Origin: Leptothrix discophora
GTDB taxonomy: Bacteria > Pseudomonadota > Gammaproteobacteria > Burkholderiales > Burkholderiaceae_C
Assembly (NCBI RefSeq): GCF_030705305.1
Contig: NZ_JAUZEE010000002.1
Span: forward strand, 541,319-605,318
DNA length: 64,000 bases
Reading direction: 5' to 3'
Position 1 is the stretch's first letter. Each line of letters begins with the position of its first letter. Positions 52,690 through 64,000 of the stretch are shown here, one piece after another. The position numbers and the translations under genes are program-made. A model generated the notes under the pieces. The model made no database searches and was not told the origin of the DNA. It saw nothing but the letters and a program-made list of their open reading frames with translations.

Positions 52690-53823
52690 ATGACCATGAG
52701 CCAGACCTCACCCACGTCACCCGCGACGACGAGTGCGCCCGGCGCGGCCAGCGCGCGGCGTGCGGGCCTGCTCATGGTCTCGCCGGCCATGCTGCTGATG
52801 GGCCTGTTCCTGATCGTGCCCTTCGTGCTCGCGTTCGCGATGTCCTTCACCAACCAGCGGCTGGTGTCGCCCAATCCGACCCAGTTCGTCGGCCTGGAGA
52901 ACTACCGCCAGATGCTGGGCCTGGGCGTGCTGGTGCTCGAACCGGAGCGCGACGCCCAGGGCGCCATCGCCCGCGAGAGCGATGGCAGCCCGACCTACCC
53001 CAACCTGCGGCAGTACACCCGCGACAACCCCGACTACCCGCAGCTCGACCGCAAGCGCGAGTGGTTCCACCTCGACTGGACCGGTGACAGCCGGCTCTAC
53101 GTGCTGGCCAGCGACGTCATCTTCATGAAGGCGCTGGTCAACACGGTGCTCTTCGTCGCCGTCGTCGCGCCGGTGCAGGCCCTGCTGGCGCTGCTGCTGG
53201 CCATGCTGATCAACCAGCCGCTGCGCGGCATCAACGTCTTCCGCACCATCTACTTCATGCCGGTGGTGATCTCGATGGTGGTGGTCGCCTTCCTGTGGCG
53301 CTTCATCTATGCCGGCGACACGGGGCTGCTGAACTCGCTGCTCCACCAGCTGACCTTCGGTGCCTTCGAGCCGGTCGACTGGCTGGGCCGGCCCGGCACG
53401 GCGCTGTGGGCCATCATGGCCATGTCGGTCTGGCAGGGCGTGGGCTTCCACATGATCGTGTGGCTGTCGGGCCTGCAGACCATCCCGGCCTCGCTCTACG
53501 AGGCGGCCGCGCTGGAAGGTGCCTCGCGCTGGCAGGTCTTCCGCTACGTGACCTGGCCGGGCCTGCGCAACACCGCCATCCTGGTGATGGTGGTCATCAC
53601 GATGCAGGCCTTCACGCTCTACCCGCAGATCGACGTGATGACCCGCGGCGGCCCGCTGGACTCGACCCAGTCGCTGGTCTTCCAGGCGGTGCAGCGCGGC
53701 TACGGCAAGCAGGACATCGCCGGCGGCTCGGCCATCAGCGTCTTCCTCTTCCTGTTCGTGCTGGCGATCTCGCTCGGCCAGCGCTGGCTGACCCGCGAAC
53801 GCCAGCCGGCCCAGGGCCACTGA
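52690..53823 (+). CDS. Sugar ABC transporter permease (MalF/UgpA-like)
   Basis: A 377-residue inner-membrane protein. The first helix (about 28-50) is separated from the rest by an unusually long periplasmic insert (about residues 60-150) containing many charged residues, comparable to the MalF P2 loop. The EAA loop that docks the ATPase is YEAAALEGASRWQVFRYVTWP. It starts 22 bp after the binding protein. Confidence 0.93.
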   Translation: MTMSQTSPTSPATTSAPGAASARRAGLLMVSPAMLLMGLFLIVPFVLAFAMSFTNQRLVSPNPTQFVGLENYRQMLGLGVLVLEPERDAQGAIARESDGSPTYPNLRQYTRDNPDYPQLDRKREWFHLDWTGDSRLYVLASDVIFMKALVNTVLFVAVVAPVQALLALLLAMLINQPLRGINVFRTIYFMPVVISMVVVAFLWRFIYAGDTGLLNSLLHQLTFGAFEPVDWLGRPGTALWAIMAMSVWQGVGFHMIVWLSGLQTIPASLYEAAALEGASRWQVFRYVTWPGLRNTAILVMVVITMQAFTLYPQIDVMTRGGPLDSTQSLVFQAVQRGYGKQDIAGGSAISVFLFLFVLAISLGQRWLTRERQPAQGH

Positions 53824-53854
53824 CCGCGTCGCCGCCCCACCGGAGTCTCACGAC

Positions 53855-54730
53855 ATGAGCCACCCCATGCTGCCCTCGCTGGCCCGGCGCGCGCTGAACT
53901 ACGTGCTGCTGAGCTGGATCGCGCTGATCTTCATCTTCCCGATCGTCTTCATGATCGTGTCCTCGCTCAAGCCCGACCTGCAGCTGCTGCAGGACGCCAG
54001 CTCGCTGCGGGCCTTCCTGCCGGTCGGCGACATCTCGCTGGACAACTACCGCGCGGCCTTCGAGCGCGTGCCGATCGGGCACTTCATCCTCAACTCGGTG
54101 ATGGTCACCGGCATCACGATGGTGCTGTCGCTGGCGGTCTGCTCGATGGCGGCCTTCGCCTTCGTGTTCCTCGAATTCCCCGGCCGCAACCTGATGATGG
54201 CCGTGGTGCTGGCGACCTTCATCGTGCCCTTCGAGTCGATCGCGATCCCGCTGCTGCTGGTGGTCAACAACCTGCCGTGGATCGGGGCGGCTGGCCTGAC
54301 GCTCGGCTGGCTCAACTCGTACCACGTGCAGATCATCCCCTTCGTGTCGGACGCGCTGACCATCTACCTGTTTGTCCAGTACTTCCGCGACCTGCCGCGT
54401 GACCTGGTCGAGGCCGCCCGGGTCGACGGCGCGAGCTACTTCCAGATCTACCGCCGCGTGATCCTGCCGCTGGCCGGACCGGTGTTCGCGACCGCCGCGA
54501 TCCTGAAGTTCCTGGCCATGTACAACCAGTACCTCTGGCCGGTGATGTCGGCCCAGTCGGAGGACTACCGCCCGATCATGGTCGGCCTGCAGTACTTCTT
54601 CCAGCTCAACATCGCCTGGGGCGAAATGATGGCCTACCTCACCGTCATCACGGTGCCGGTGCTGCTGTTCTACCTGAGCCTGCAGCGCGCCTTCATCGCG
54701 TCCATCGCGTCGACCGGGGTCAAGGGATGA
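53855..54730 (+). CDS. Sugar ABC transporter permease (MalG/UgpE-like)
   Basis: A 291-residue permease with about six membrane helices and the EAA loop VEAARVDGASYFQIYRRVILP. It pairs with the preceding MalF-like permease to form the transmembrane channel. It starts 31 bp after it, with GGAG at 53840-53843 upstream. Confidence 0.94.
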   Translation: MSHPMLPSLARRALNYVLLSWIALIFIFPIVFMIVSSLKPDLQLLQDASSLRAFLPVGDISLDNYRAAFERVPIGHFILNSVMVTGITMVLSLAVCSMAAFAFVFLEFPGRNLMMAVVLATFIVPFESIAIPLLLVVNNLPWIGAAGLTLGWLNSYHVQIIPFVSDALTIYLFVQYFRDLPRDLVEAARVDGASYFQIYRRVILPLAGPVFATAAILKFLAMYNQYLWPVMSAQSEDYRPIMVGLQYFFQLNIAWGEMMAYLTVITVPVLLFYLSLQRAFIASIASTGVKG

Positions 54731-54742
54731 ATGTCTGCCCCC

Positions 54743-54800
54743 GGTCACGGCCTTGCCGTGACCGCCCCCCGAGGGGGCGCCGGCCGCTTCGGAGCGGCCG
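54743..54800. repeat. Three consecutive strong hairpins (REP-like element)
   Basis: Perfect stems follow each other: GGTCACGGC-CTT-GCCGTGACC (54743-54763), GCCCCC-CGA-GGGGGC (54764-54778) and CGGCCGCT-TCGG-AGCGGCCG (54781-54800). They lie between the second permease and the ATPase gene inside one operon, without a T-tract. They could be a mobile intergenic repeat, a partial attenuator or an mRNA stabiliser. Confidence 0.75.
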
Positions 54801-54882
54801 TGCGCTGGCCGGCTCGGACCCGACGAAACGACCTTGAATTCCTGCCCACGGATTCGCCTGTCCCCTTCACTGGACCTTCACC

Positions 54883-55908
<1,026 letters not shown>

Positions 55909-56027
55909 CGACGCTGCCGCACAGCTTGCTTGGGTATCCTCGGGACTCCCGCCGGACGGGCCATCGGGCGTGATCCGCCCGCACCGTTCGGCTTGACCGC
56001 CGCCAGCCCTTGCCGAGACCCCAGCCC

Positions 56028-56492
56028 ATGACCAAGAAGACCCTTGCCCAGATCCAGTCCCAGATCGACAAGCTGCAGAAGGAAGCCGAGGCGATCCGGT
56101 CGCGCGAGGTCGCCGACGTGGTCGGCCGCATCAAGGAGGCGATCGCCCACTACGGCCTGACCGCCGCCGACCTCGGCCTGGACGGCCGGGTGGCTCGTGC
56201 GCCGGCGAAGAAGTCGGGTGCCAAGGCAGCCCGGGCCGATGCCGCCGCCACGCCCAAGGTCCGTCGCCGTGCGGCCGAAGCCGTCGCCACCAAAGCGGCC
56301 AAAGCTGCCAAAACCGACAAGACCGCCAAGGCTGCGAACGCGGCCAAGGCCAGCCGACCGTCGGTCATCAAGTACGCCGACGACCAGGGCCACACCTGGA
56401 CCGGCGTGGGCAAGCGCCCGAACTGGTTCCTCGCCGCCATCGCCGCCGGCAAGACCGCCGAGGATCTGCGCGTGCAGGCGCCGACGGCCTGA
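56028..56492 (+). CDS. H-NS family nucleoid protein
   Basis: A 154-residue DNA-binding protein. An N-terminal oligomerising coiled coil (TLAQIQSQIDKLQKEAEAIR) is followed by a long Ala/Lys-rich linker with many KAAKA repeats. The C-terminal DNA-binding domain is YADDQGHTWTGVGKRPNWF. The longer, Lys/Ala-rich linker is typical of Burkholderiales homologues. Such proteins silence AT-rich foreign DNA; this GC-rich window has little such DNA. It is convergent with the diguanylate cyclase gene, 7 bp apart. Confidence 0.94.
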   Translation: MTKKTLAQIQSQIDKLQKEAEAIRSREVADVVGRIKEAIAHYGLTAADLGLDGRVARAPAKKSGAKAARADAAATPKVRRRAAEAVATKAAKAAKTDKTAKAANAAKASRPSVIKYADDQGHTWTGVGKRPNWFLAAIAAGKTAEDLRVQAPTA

Positions 56493-56499
56493 TCGCGCC

Positions 56500-58158
56500 T
56501 CAGCTCGCCAGCCGCCCCCGACCGTCCGCCTTGGCACGGTAGAGCCGTTCGTCGGCACGCCGCACCAGGCCGGTGGCACCGCCCTCGGCCTCGACGCCGT
56601 GGGCCACGCCGACGCTGGCACCGATGACCAGCTGCAGGCTGTCGACCTCGAAGGGCAGGCCCAGTGCGGCCACGACCTTCGCGGCGACGGCCTCCGCATG
56701 GGCCCGCTGGGCCAGGTCGACCAGCAGGATGGTGAACTCGTCGCCGCCCATGCGCGCGACCGCATCGACCGGCCGCACCAGGCCGGTCAGGCGTTGCGCG
56801 ACCTGCGCCAGCAGGCGATCGCCGACGGCATGGCCGTGCTGGTCGTTGACGGGCTTGAAGCGGTCCAGGTCGATGTAGAGCAGCCCGAGCCGCGCGCCGC
56901 CGCCGGACTGGATGTGGCGCTCCATCGCCAGCTCGAAGCCGGCCCGGTTGAGCAGGCCGGTCAGCGGATCGCGCTGCGACAGCTCGGTCAGCCGGACCTG
57001 TTCCCGGCGCTGCTGGGTGATGTCCTGCGAGATGCCGACGAAGCCGTCCACCTCGCCGCCGGCAAGCCGCAGCGGGATGCAGTTCAGCTCGAACCAGTGC
57101 ATGCCGTCTTCGCCGGGCTTGTCGAGCTCGAAGCTCACCGTCTCGCCGGCCAGCGCCTGCGCGATGTAGGGCCGCCGACGGTCGGCCTCGACCGCACCGA
57201 GGATGTCGACGGGCGTGCGGCCGACGATCTGCTCGCGCGGGCGGCCGGTCATGCGCTCGAAGGCGCGGTTGACGAAGCGGTAGCGGCCTTCGGCGCTGAC
57301 CACCACGACGGTGGTCGGGATCGCGTCGGCGACCAGCCGCAGGATGTCGGACTGGCGCTGCGCGTCCAGCGAGATCGCCCGCAGCGCACGTTCGCTGCGG
57401 GCCCGCTCGGTGATGTCCTGGCCGAGGTAGAAGTAGCCGTGGACCTCGCCGTCCTCGCGCTGGTCGGGCACCAGCCGGACCTCGAAGCGGCGCAGCTCGC
57501 CGTCGAAGGGCTCGTCGTATTCGAACTGCTGCGCCTGGCCGGCCAGAACCGCCTTGATGCGGGCATCGATCGGCGTGGGCGTGGCATGGCCCAGCAGCTC
57601 GTCGCGGGTGCGACCCAGCACCTGCTCGCGCGTCAGGCCGAAGCGCTTGCAGTGCGCCTCGTTGACGTAGCGGTAGCGCCGCTCGCGGTCGACGTAGGCG
57701 ATGCGCAGCGGCAGCTTGTCGGCGACGTTGCGCACGAAGGCGGCGCTGTCGCGCAGTTCCTCCTCCAGCCGGCGGCGTTCGGTGACGTCACGCCCGACCG
57801 ACAGCAGCAGCGTCTCGCCTCCCTCGACCTGCACGCCGTTGGTCCAGGCGATCCAGCGCGTCTGGCCCTGTCCGTTGAGGATGCGGTTCTCGGACCAGAC
57901 CGAGCGACCGCTGGCCAGCACCTCGGCGATCAGGGCCTGCACGGCGGCCCGCTCAGCCTCGGGGACATGCTCGTACAGGCTGCGGCCGACCAGCGCCGCG
58001 GGCGTCGAGCCGACCTGGCGGGCATAGGACGGGTTGACATAGACCAGCGTGCCGTCCGGCCGGGCCAGCGAGACCAGCTCGGCCTGGGCCTCGACGATGG
58101 CGCGGTAGTGGCCTTCGGACACCGGCGCGGCGGCCGGTGCGGGGTCATGGCTCGACAT
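56500..58158 (-). CDS. Diguanylate cyclase with three PAS domains
   Basis: A 552-residue predicted soluble sensor. Three PAS/PAC repeats occupy about residues 15-130, 135-260 and 265-385; each ends in the PAC-type VGRDVTERRR, LGQDITERAR or VGISQDITQQRR. The GGDEF domain follows (DPLTGLLNRAGFE onward), with an intact RMGGDEF active site making c-di-GMP. An RxxD inhibitory site (RPVD) lies five residues before GGDEF, so product inhibition is likely. No EAL domain or membrane helix. Its ligand or redox signal is unknown. Confidence 0.95.
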   Translation of the reverse strand: MSSHDPAPAAAPVSEGHYRAIVEAQAELVSLARPDGTLVYVNPSYARQVGSTPAALVGRSLYEHVPEAERAAVQALIAEVLASGRSVWSENRILNGQGQTRWIAWTNGVQVEGGETLLLSVGRDVTERRRLEEELRDSAAFVRNVADKLPLRIAYVDRERRYRYVNEAHCKRFGLTREQVLGRTRDELLGHATPTPIDARIKAVLAGQAQQFEYDEPFDGELRRFEVRLVPDQREDGEVHGYFYLGQDITERARSERALRAISLDAQRQSDILRLVADAIPTTVVVVSAEGRYRFVNRAFERMTGRPREQIVGRTPVDILGAVEADRRRPYIAQALAGETVSFELDKPGEDGMHWFELNCIPLRLAGGEVDGFVGISQDITQQRREQVRLTELSQRDPLTGLLNRAGFELAMERHIQSGGGARLGLLYIDLDRFKPVNDQHGHAVGDRLLAQVAQRLTGLVRPVDAVARMGGDEFTILLVDLAQRAHAEAVAAKVVAALGLPFEVDSLQLVIGASVGVAHGVEAEGGATGLVRRADERLYRAKADGRGRLAS

Positions 58159-58184
58159 GGGCGACGCGGTGATCCTGTAGGGGC

Positions 58185-59537
58185 TCAGAGACCCAGTTCG
58201 CGCCGGAACAGGTCTTCCTGTTCGCGCCGCACCTGCACGGCCTGACGGCCCGCGTCGTGGCGCACGTCGTCCCAGCTGACGAGCTCGCCGGCGCCGATGT
58301 CGCGCAGCAGCACCATGTCGTGCGCCAGGCCGATCGGCAGCGCGCGGCGACGCAGCGAGTCGGCGGTGGGCATCAGCTTGCCGTAGACGGTGTGGCCGCC
58401 TTCGCCGTCGAGCTTCTCGCCGGCCCGCAGCGCACGCTTGGCGGTCGCGGCGACGTCGCCACGCCAGGTGCCGGTCGCGCCGGTGGCCTCGTGGCGCACG
58501 GCGATGCTGGCCACCGAGATGCCCAGCTCCAGGCCGATCAGGTGGTAGGGCTTGTACATCGCGGCATAGCGGCCGCTGGCATCGGTCTTCAGGCCGTATT
58601 GCTGGAAGCAGTCCATCACGTAGCGGCTGGGCGCCTCGAACACCGCGTAGACGCCCCAGCGCAGGTCACGGAAGACCGGCCGGCCGTCACGCTCGATCGA
58701 CGACACCACCTCGACCATGCCCTTGCGTGGCAGCACGCCGCCGTCGGCCACCGGCCGCAGCACGTGCGGCAGGTCGTCGACGCCGCAGGGCGGGAAGGCC
58801 AGGCCGTCGGCCGGCGGGTCCAGCTCGCAGCCGTTGGCCACGGCAGCCATCTCCAGGGCCGACTTGGTGCCGTCCAGGAAGCTGTTGAACATCTGCGCGT
58901 TGAAGTCGCCGCCGGCCACCTGGGCCTCGCTGAAGCCGTAGTGGCCCCAGACCGTCTCGGGCGTGCTCTGGTGGTAGACCGGCAGGTACTTGGTGCCCTT
59001 GCCGGCGCAGACCACCTCCAGGCCGATGGTGCGGGCCCAGTCGACCAACTCGGCGATCAGCGCGGGCTGGTCGCCAGCGGCCATCGAGTAGATGACGCCG
59101 GCCTCGGCCGCACGGCGTGCCAGCAGCGGGCCGGCCAGCACGTCGGCCTCGACGTTGACCATGATCACGTGCTTGCGGTGCTCGCAGCACAGCAGCGCGT
59201 GGCGGATGCCGGCGGCCGGGCTGCCGGTGGCGTCGATGACGATGTCGACGTGCTCGCTGGCAATCACCGCCGCTGCGTCGTCGGTGACGAAGGTGCTGCC
59301 TTCGCGTGCCGCCTGGGCCAGCGACGTGGCGGCATGGCGCGCGTCTTCCCAGCCGACCCGGGCCAGCGAGGCCCGTGCCCGGTCGGGCGACAGGTCGGCC
59401 ACTGCGACCAGGTGGATGCCCGGCGTGCGCGGCGCCTGCGACAGGTACATCGAGCCGAACTTGCCGGCGCCGACAAGGGCCACGCGGACCGGGCGACCCG
59501 CCGCAGCGCGGGCCTTGAGTTGACGGATCAGCGACAT
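58185..59537 (-). CDS. NAD(P)-dependent oxidoreductase with SAF-type C-terminus
   Basis: A 450-residue protein. The N-terminal Rossmann fold resembles homoserine dehydrogenase (VALVGAGKFGSMYLSQ near residue 20), followed by DIVIDATGSPAAG. The C-terminal part resembles SAF-domain proteins annotated as NAD(P)-dependent or FlgA-like oxidoreductases (GEGGHTVYGKLMPTADSL). Related enzymes act on acidic sugars or branched carbohydrate derivatives, but the substrate is unknown. GGAG at the right spacing supports the 59537 start. It lies 47 bp after the TolB-like gene, in one operon. Confidence 0.85.
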   Translation of the reverse strand: MSLIRQLKARAAAGRPVRVALVGAGKFGSMYLSQAPRTPGIHLVAVADLSPDRARASLARVGWEDARHAATSLAQAAREGSTFVTDDAAAVIASEHVDIVIDATGSPAAGIRHALLCCEHRKHVIMVNVEADVLAGPLLARRAAEAGVIYSMAAGDQPALIAELVDWARTIGLEVVCAGKGTKYLPVYHQSTPETVWGHYGFSEAQVAGGDFNAQMFNSFLDGTKSALEMAAVANGCELDPPADGLAFPPCGVDDLPHVLRPVADGGVLPRKGMVEVVSSIERDGRPVFRDLRWGVYAVFEAPSRYVMDCFQQYGLKTDASGRYAAMYKPYHLIGLELGISVASIAVRHEATGATGTWRGDVAATAKRALRAGEKLDGEGGHTVYGKLMPTADSLRRRALPIGLAHDMVLLRDIGAGELVSWDDVRHDAGRQAVQVRREQEDLFRRELGL

Positions 59538-59584
59538 CGACGGGTCTCCTCGGGTGATCGGGTGGTGGATCGGCGGCCGGTCCT

Positions 59585-60979
59585 TCAGTCCAGCGGCAGC
59601 GTGTGGCTGACGAAGGCGACGCGGCGGCCGTCGGGCGACCAGGAATGCACGTTCAGGCTGCCCTGGCCGCCATGCAGGTAGGCCACCACGCGCGGTGCGC
59701 CGCCATCGACCGGCATCGTGCGCAGCACCACGTGCCGGCCGCCGGGATGATCCTGCGGATCGACCTCGCCGGGCAGGTAGCTCAGGAAGATGACCCGGCT
59801 GCCGTCGGGCGAGACATGCGGGAACCAGTCGTCGTGGCCGTCGTCGGTGAGCTGGCGCGGGTCCTCGCCGCCGGGGCCCATGCGCCAGATCTGCATGCGG
59901 CCGCTGCGGGCCGAGCAGAACCAGATCGAGGCGCCGTCGGGCGCGTACTCCGGGCCGTCGTCCAGCCGCGGCGCGTCGGTCAGGCGGGTCTCGTGGCGGC
60001 CGTCCAGGTCGATGCGCCAGATGTCGTAGGCGTCGTTGCCCGGCCGCTGCGCGGTGTAGACCAGGTGCTGGCCGTCGGGCGACCAGCCGTGCAGGTAGGA
60101 CGGTCCCTGGCGCGTCACGCGGCGCGGCCGGCCACCGTCGATCGGCAGCACGTGGATGCGCGACTCGCCGTCGTTCGGGTCCTGGCTGCTGATGGCGATC
60201 TGGCGGCCATCGAAGGACAGCACGTGGTCGTTGTTGTTGCGCACGACGTCGCCGGTGTCGATGACCTCGATGCGCCGGTCGACCAGGTCGATGCGCTGCA
60301 GCCGGCCGGCCTGGTTGATGATCAGGAAGCGGCCGTCGCGGCTCCAGTTCGGCGCCTCGAACAGCTGGGCATCCTCGTGGATGACGCTGCGCACGCCGGT
60401 GTCGACGTCCAGCAGTTCGAGCCGGCTGCAGATCGGCCGCTGCAGGTAGAGGCCGGGCAGGCGCGGCAGCGGCCGCACCACGCGCACGTTGTCGAAGGTG
60501 GCGCTGCCGGCCTGCACGAACAGGCCGACGTGCAGCGCATCGGCCAGCTCGCGATCTTCCTGGCGCAGCACGCGCAGGGCCTCGCCGTGGCGGGCGACCG
60601 AGACGGTCCAGAGGCGGCCCCGGCGTTCGAGCTGGAGCACGTCCAGCCCGGCCAGCTCGACGGCACCGAGCCCGGCCTCGACCTGCGCGTCCCCGGCCTG
60701 CAGGCCCTCGCGGGCGGTCCAGCCCAGCCGGATCGCCCCGTCGGCCGCGTGGGCCTGGCTGGCCACGACCCGCGCGGTGACGATGAAGTCGCCGGCGATG
60801 ACACGGGCGGCGACATGCGCAGCCGCGTCGCCGGCCGTCAGGGTGTGCCGCAGGGCCGGGCCTTCGCAGCGGGTCGATCCCGGCGTGGCCGGCTCGCCCA
60901 GGTCGGCCTGGATCGTCAGCGGCGAGGCCGGCACCCGCGTCGGCATCGGGCGGGCGTGGAAGCCGGGCGTCTCGCTCAT
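59585..60979 (-). CDS. TolB-like beta-propeller protein with an N-terminal lectin-like domain
   Basis: A 464-residue protein. The N-terminal 200 residues look like a concanavalin/DUF1349-type jelly roll (GDFIVTARVV, GSATFDNVRVV). The rest is a propeller of TolB/WD-like repeats with many SPDG and SRDG turns (NWSRDGRFLI, GWSPDGQHLVY, HVSPDGSRVIF, SWSPDGRRVAF). No signal peptide, unlike true TolB. Similar proteins occur in sugar utilisation loci, including oligogalacturonate-lyase-like ones. The start at 60979 (MSETPGFHARPMP) was chosen over a far upstream start. Confidence 0.8.
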   Translation of the reverse strand: MSETPGFHARPMPTRVPASPLTIQADLGEPATPGSTRCEGPALRHTLTAGDAAAHVAARVIAGDFIVTARVVASQAHAADGAIRLGWTAREGLQAGDAQVEAGLGAVELAGLDVLQLERRGRLWTVSVARHGEALRVLRQEDRELADALHVGLFVQAGSATFDNVRVVRPLPRLPGLYLQRPICSRLELLDVDTGVRSVIHEDAQLFEAPNWSRDGRFLIINQAGRLQRIDLVDRRIEVIDTGDVVRNNNDHVLSFDGRQIAISSQDPNDGESRIHVLPIDGGRPRRVTRQGPSYLHGWSPDGQHLVYTAQRPGNDAYDIWRIDLDGRHETRLTDAPRLDDGPEYAPDGASIWFCSARSGRMQIWRMGPGGEDPRQLTDDGHDDWFPHVSPDGSRVIFLSYLPGEVDPQDHPGGRHVVLRTMPVDGGAPRVVAYLHGGQGSLNVHSWSPDGRRVAFVSHTLPLD

Positions 60980-61338
60980 GACCGCCCCCAGGCAGCGAGC
61001 GGTCCGAAGGCGCGGCCTGGCGGTGGGCAGGTCGGCGCCGCAGCGCGGGAGGGGACGGGCGTGGGCATGGGACGGGCCTTGGTCAGGAAAGGGCGGAGCG
61101 TGAGCCTGGCGGGCGAGGCCGGAACAGCGATCGCCAGCGGCTGCGATGAATTGAACCACGCCGCTCGGCGCTTGCCCTGGTCGGAAATCCGGACGTCGCC
61201 CGGGCCGATCGGGCCGTGCCGATCGGGAATCCGACCACGCCGGCCGGGCGCAACATGCACGCCGCCAGACAAATCAAGGACTTGGCGACGACGAGCCGAC
61301 GGATCACCGCTGGCACGGCGCGTGCAATCCATCCGGGC
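60980..61338. other. Divergent intergenic region before the amino-acid binding-protein gene
   Basis: These 359 bp separate the TolB-like gene (minus strand) from the GltI-like gene (plus strand). The stretch is rich in GC and contains several in-frame upstream ATGs for the plus-strand gene. I see no strong -35/-10 pair, no palindrome and no convincing small gene. Confidence 0.4.
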
Positions 61339-63485
<2,147 letters not shown>

Positions 63486-63546
63486 TGGCCTTGCCGGCCC
63501 GACCTGACCTGACCTGTTTCGACCTGACCCGACACCTGGAGACACC

Positions 63547-64000
63547 ATGAACAAGACCCTGATCCTGGCCGCCGCGCTGCTGGCCGTCGGCACCGCGCAA
63601 GCCCAGTCCGACACGCTCAAGAAGATCAAGGACAGCGCGAGCATCACGCTCGGCGTGCGCGAGTCCTCCGGCGCGCTGGCCTACACGCTGGGCGACGGCA
63701 AGTACGTCGGCTTCCACACCGAGATGGCCTACCGCATCGCGGCGGACCTGCAAAAGCAGCTGGGCCTGGCCAAGCTGGACATCAAGGTCCAGCCGGTCAC
63801 CTCGCAGAACCGCATCCCGCTGGTCCAGAACGGCACCGTCGACCTGGAGTGCGGCTCCACCACCAACAACGCCGCGCGGCAGAAGGACGTCGCCTTCGCG
63901 ATGACGACCTATGTCGAGGAGGTGCGCATCGCGGTGAAGGCCAGTTCGGGCATCACCAACATCGACCAGCTCAACGGCAAGTCGGTGGCGACCACGACCG
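63547..64000 (+). CDS. Glutamate/aspartate ABC transporter binding protein, 3' partial
   Basis: About 151 residues are visible before the window ends. The signal peptide MNKTLILAAALLAVGTAQAQ is followed by SDTLKKIKDSASITLGVRES, and by VTSQNRIPLVQNGTVDLECG as in E. coli GltI. GGAG at 63539-63542 precedes the ATG. It is closer to canonical GltI than the copy at 61339. Permease and ATPase genes (gltJKL) probably follow beyond the window. Confidence 0.92.
   Translation, partial: MNKTLILAAALLAVGTAQAQSDTLKKIKDSASITLGVRESSGALAYTLGDGKYVGFHTEMAYRIAADLQKQLGLAKLDIKVQPVTSQNRIPLVQNGTVDLECGSTTNNAARQKDVAFAMTTYVEEVRIAVKASSGITNIDQLNGKSVATTT

Noticed and set aside
56150..56452. A minus-strand frame opposite the H-NS linker
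   Set aside because: It is the complement of the Ala/Lys repeat region of the H-NS gene and shows no independent evidence.

Overview
The window is very GC-rich with dense genes and short intergenic gaps. Its housekeeping order (rpsF-priB-rpsR-rplI then dnaB; carA-carB-greA; yhbY/rlmE/ftsH; ppsR/ppsA divergent) is that of a betaproteobacterium. The H-NS type, the TAGAAT-like -10 boxes and the metabolic genes point to Burkholderiales, probably near Leptothrix/Sphaerotilus/Rubrivivax-type genera; the genus is inference. No rRNA, tRNA, CRISPR array, transposase or integrase was seen.

Region 1 (1-26936) is mostly core. It holds the end of a SNF2 helicase, the PEP synthase pair ppsR/ppsA, a two-subunit sodium:solute symporter, the S6-PriB-S18-L9 operon ending in a strong terminator, dnaB, a Bax-inhibitor-1 type membrane protein, a DUF336 protein, carAB, greA, a DUF4149 protein, yhbY and rlmE (starts 20 bp apart), ftsH, an ECF sigma/anti-sigma pair, purU, an NTF2-like protein, a YheT-type hydrolase and a conserved hypothetical.

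Region 2 (26928-45341) is the accessory part and the most unusual. Three tightly packed minus-strand genes encode giant proteins of 2490, 1257 and 1057 residues. The largest has an internal OmpA-like segment, and the smallest ends in a phospholipase-D-like fold whose catalytic residues look lost. Next to them lie a short ORF overlapping a small ABC-type ATPase with a changed Walker B glutamate, a ComEC-like metallo-beta-lactamase-fold protein, and a contractile tail sheath protein. The sheath has no tube, baseplate, spike or AAA+ ATPase gene nearby. I know of no described system with this composition, so this is the best candidate for something new.

Region 3 (45472-55908) is a carbohydrate island: GH38 alpha-mannosidase, GH32 beta-fructosidase, a LacI-family regulator, and a divergent ABC importer (binding protein, two permeases, ATPase). 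A perfect-arm operator-like palindrome lies in the divergent region. A run of three strong hairpins separates the second permease from the ATPase gene.

Region 4 (56028-64000) holds an H-NS protein, a three-PAS diguanylate cyclase, a two-gene unit (SAF-type oxidoreductase and TolB-like propeller), and an acidic amino-acid module: a GltI-like binding protein, a periplasmic type II asparaginase, and a second GltI-like binding protein cut by the window end.
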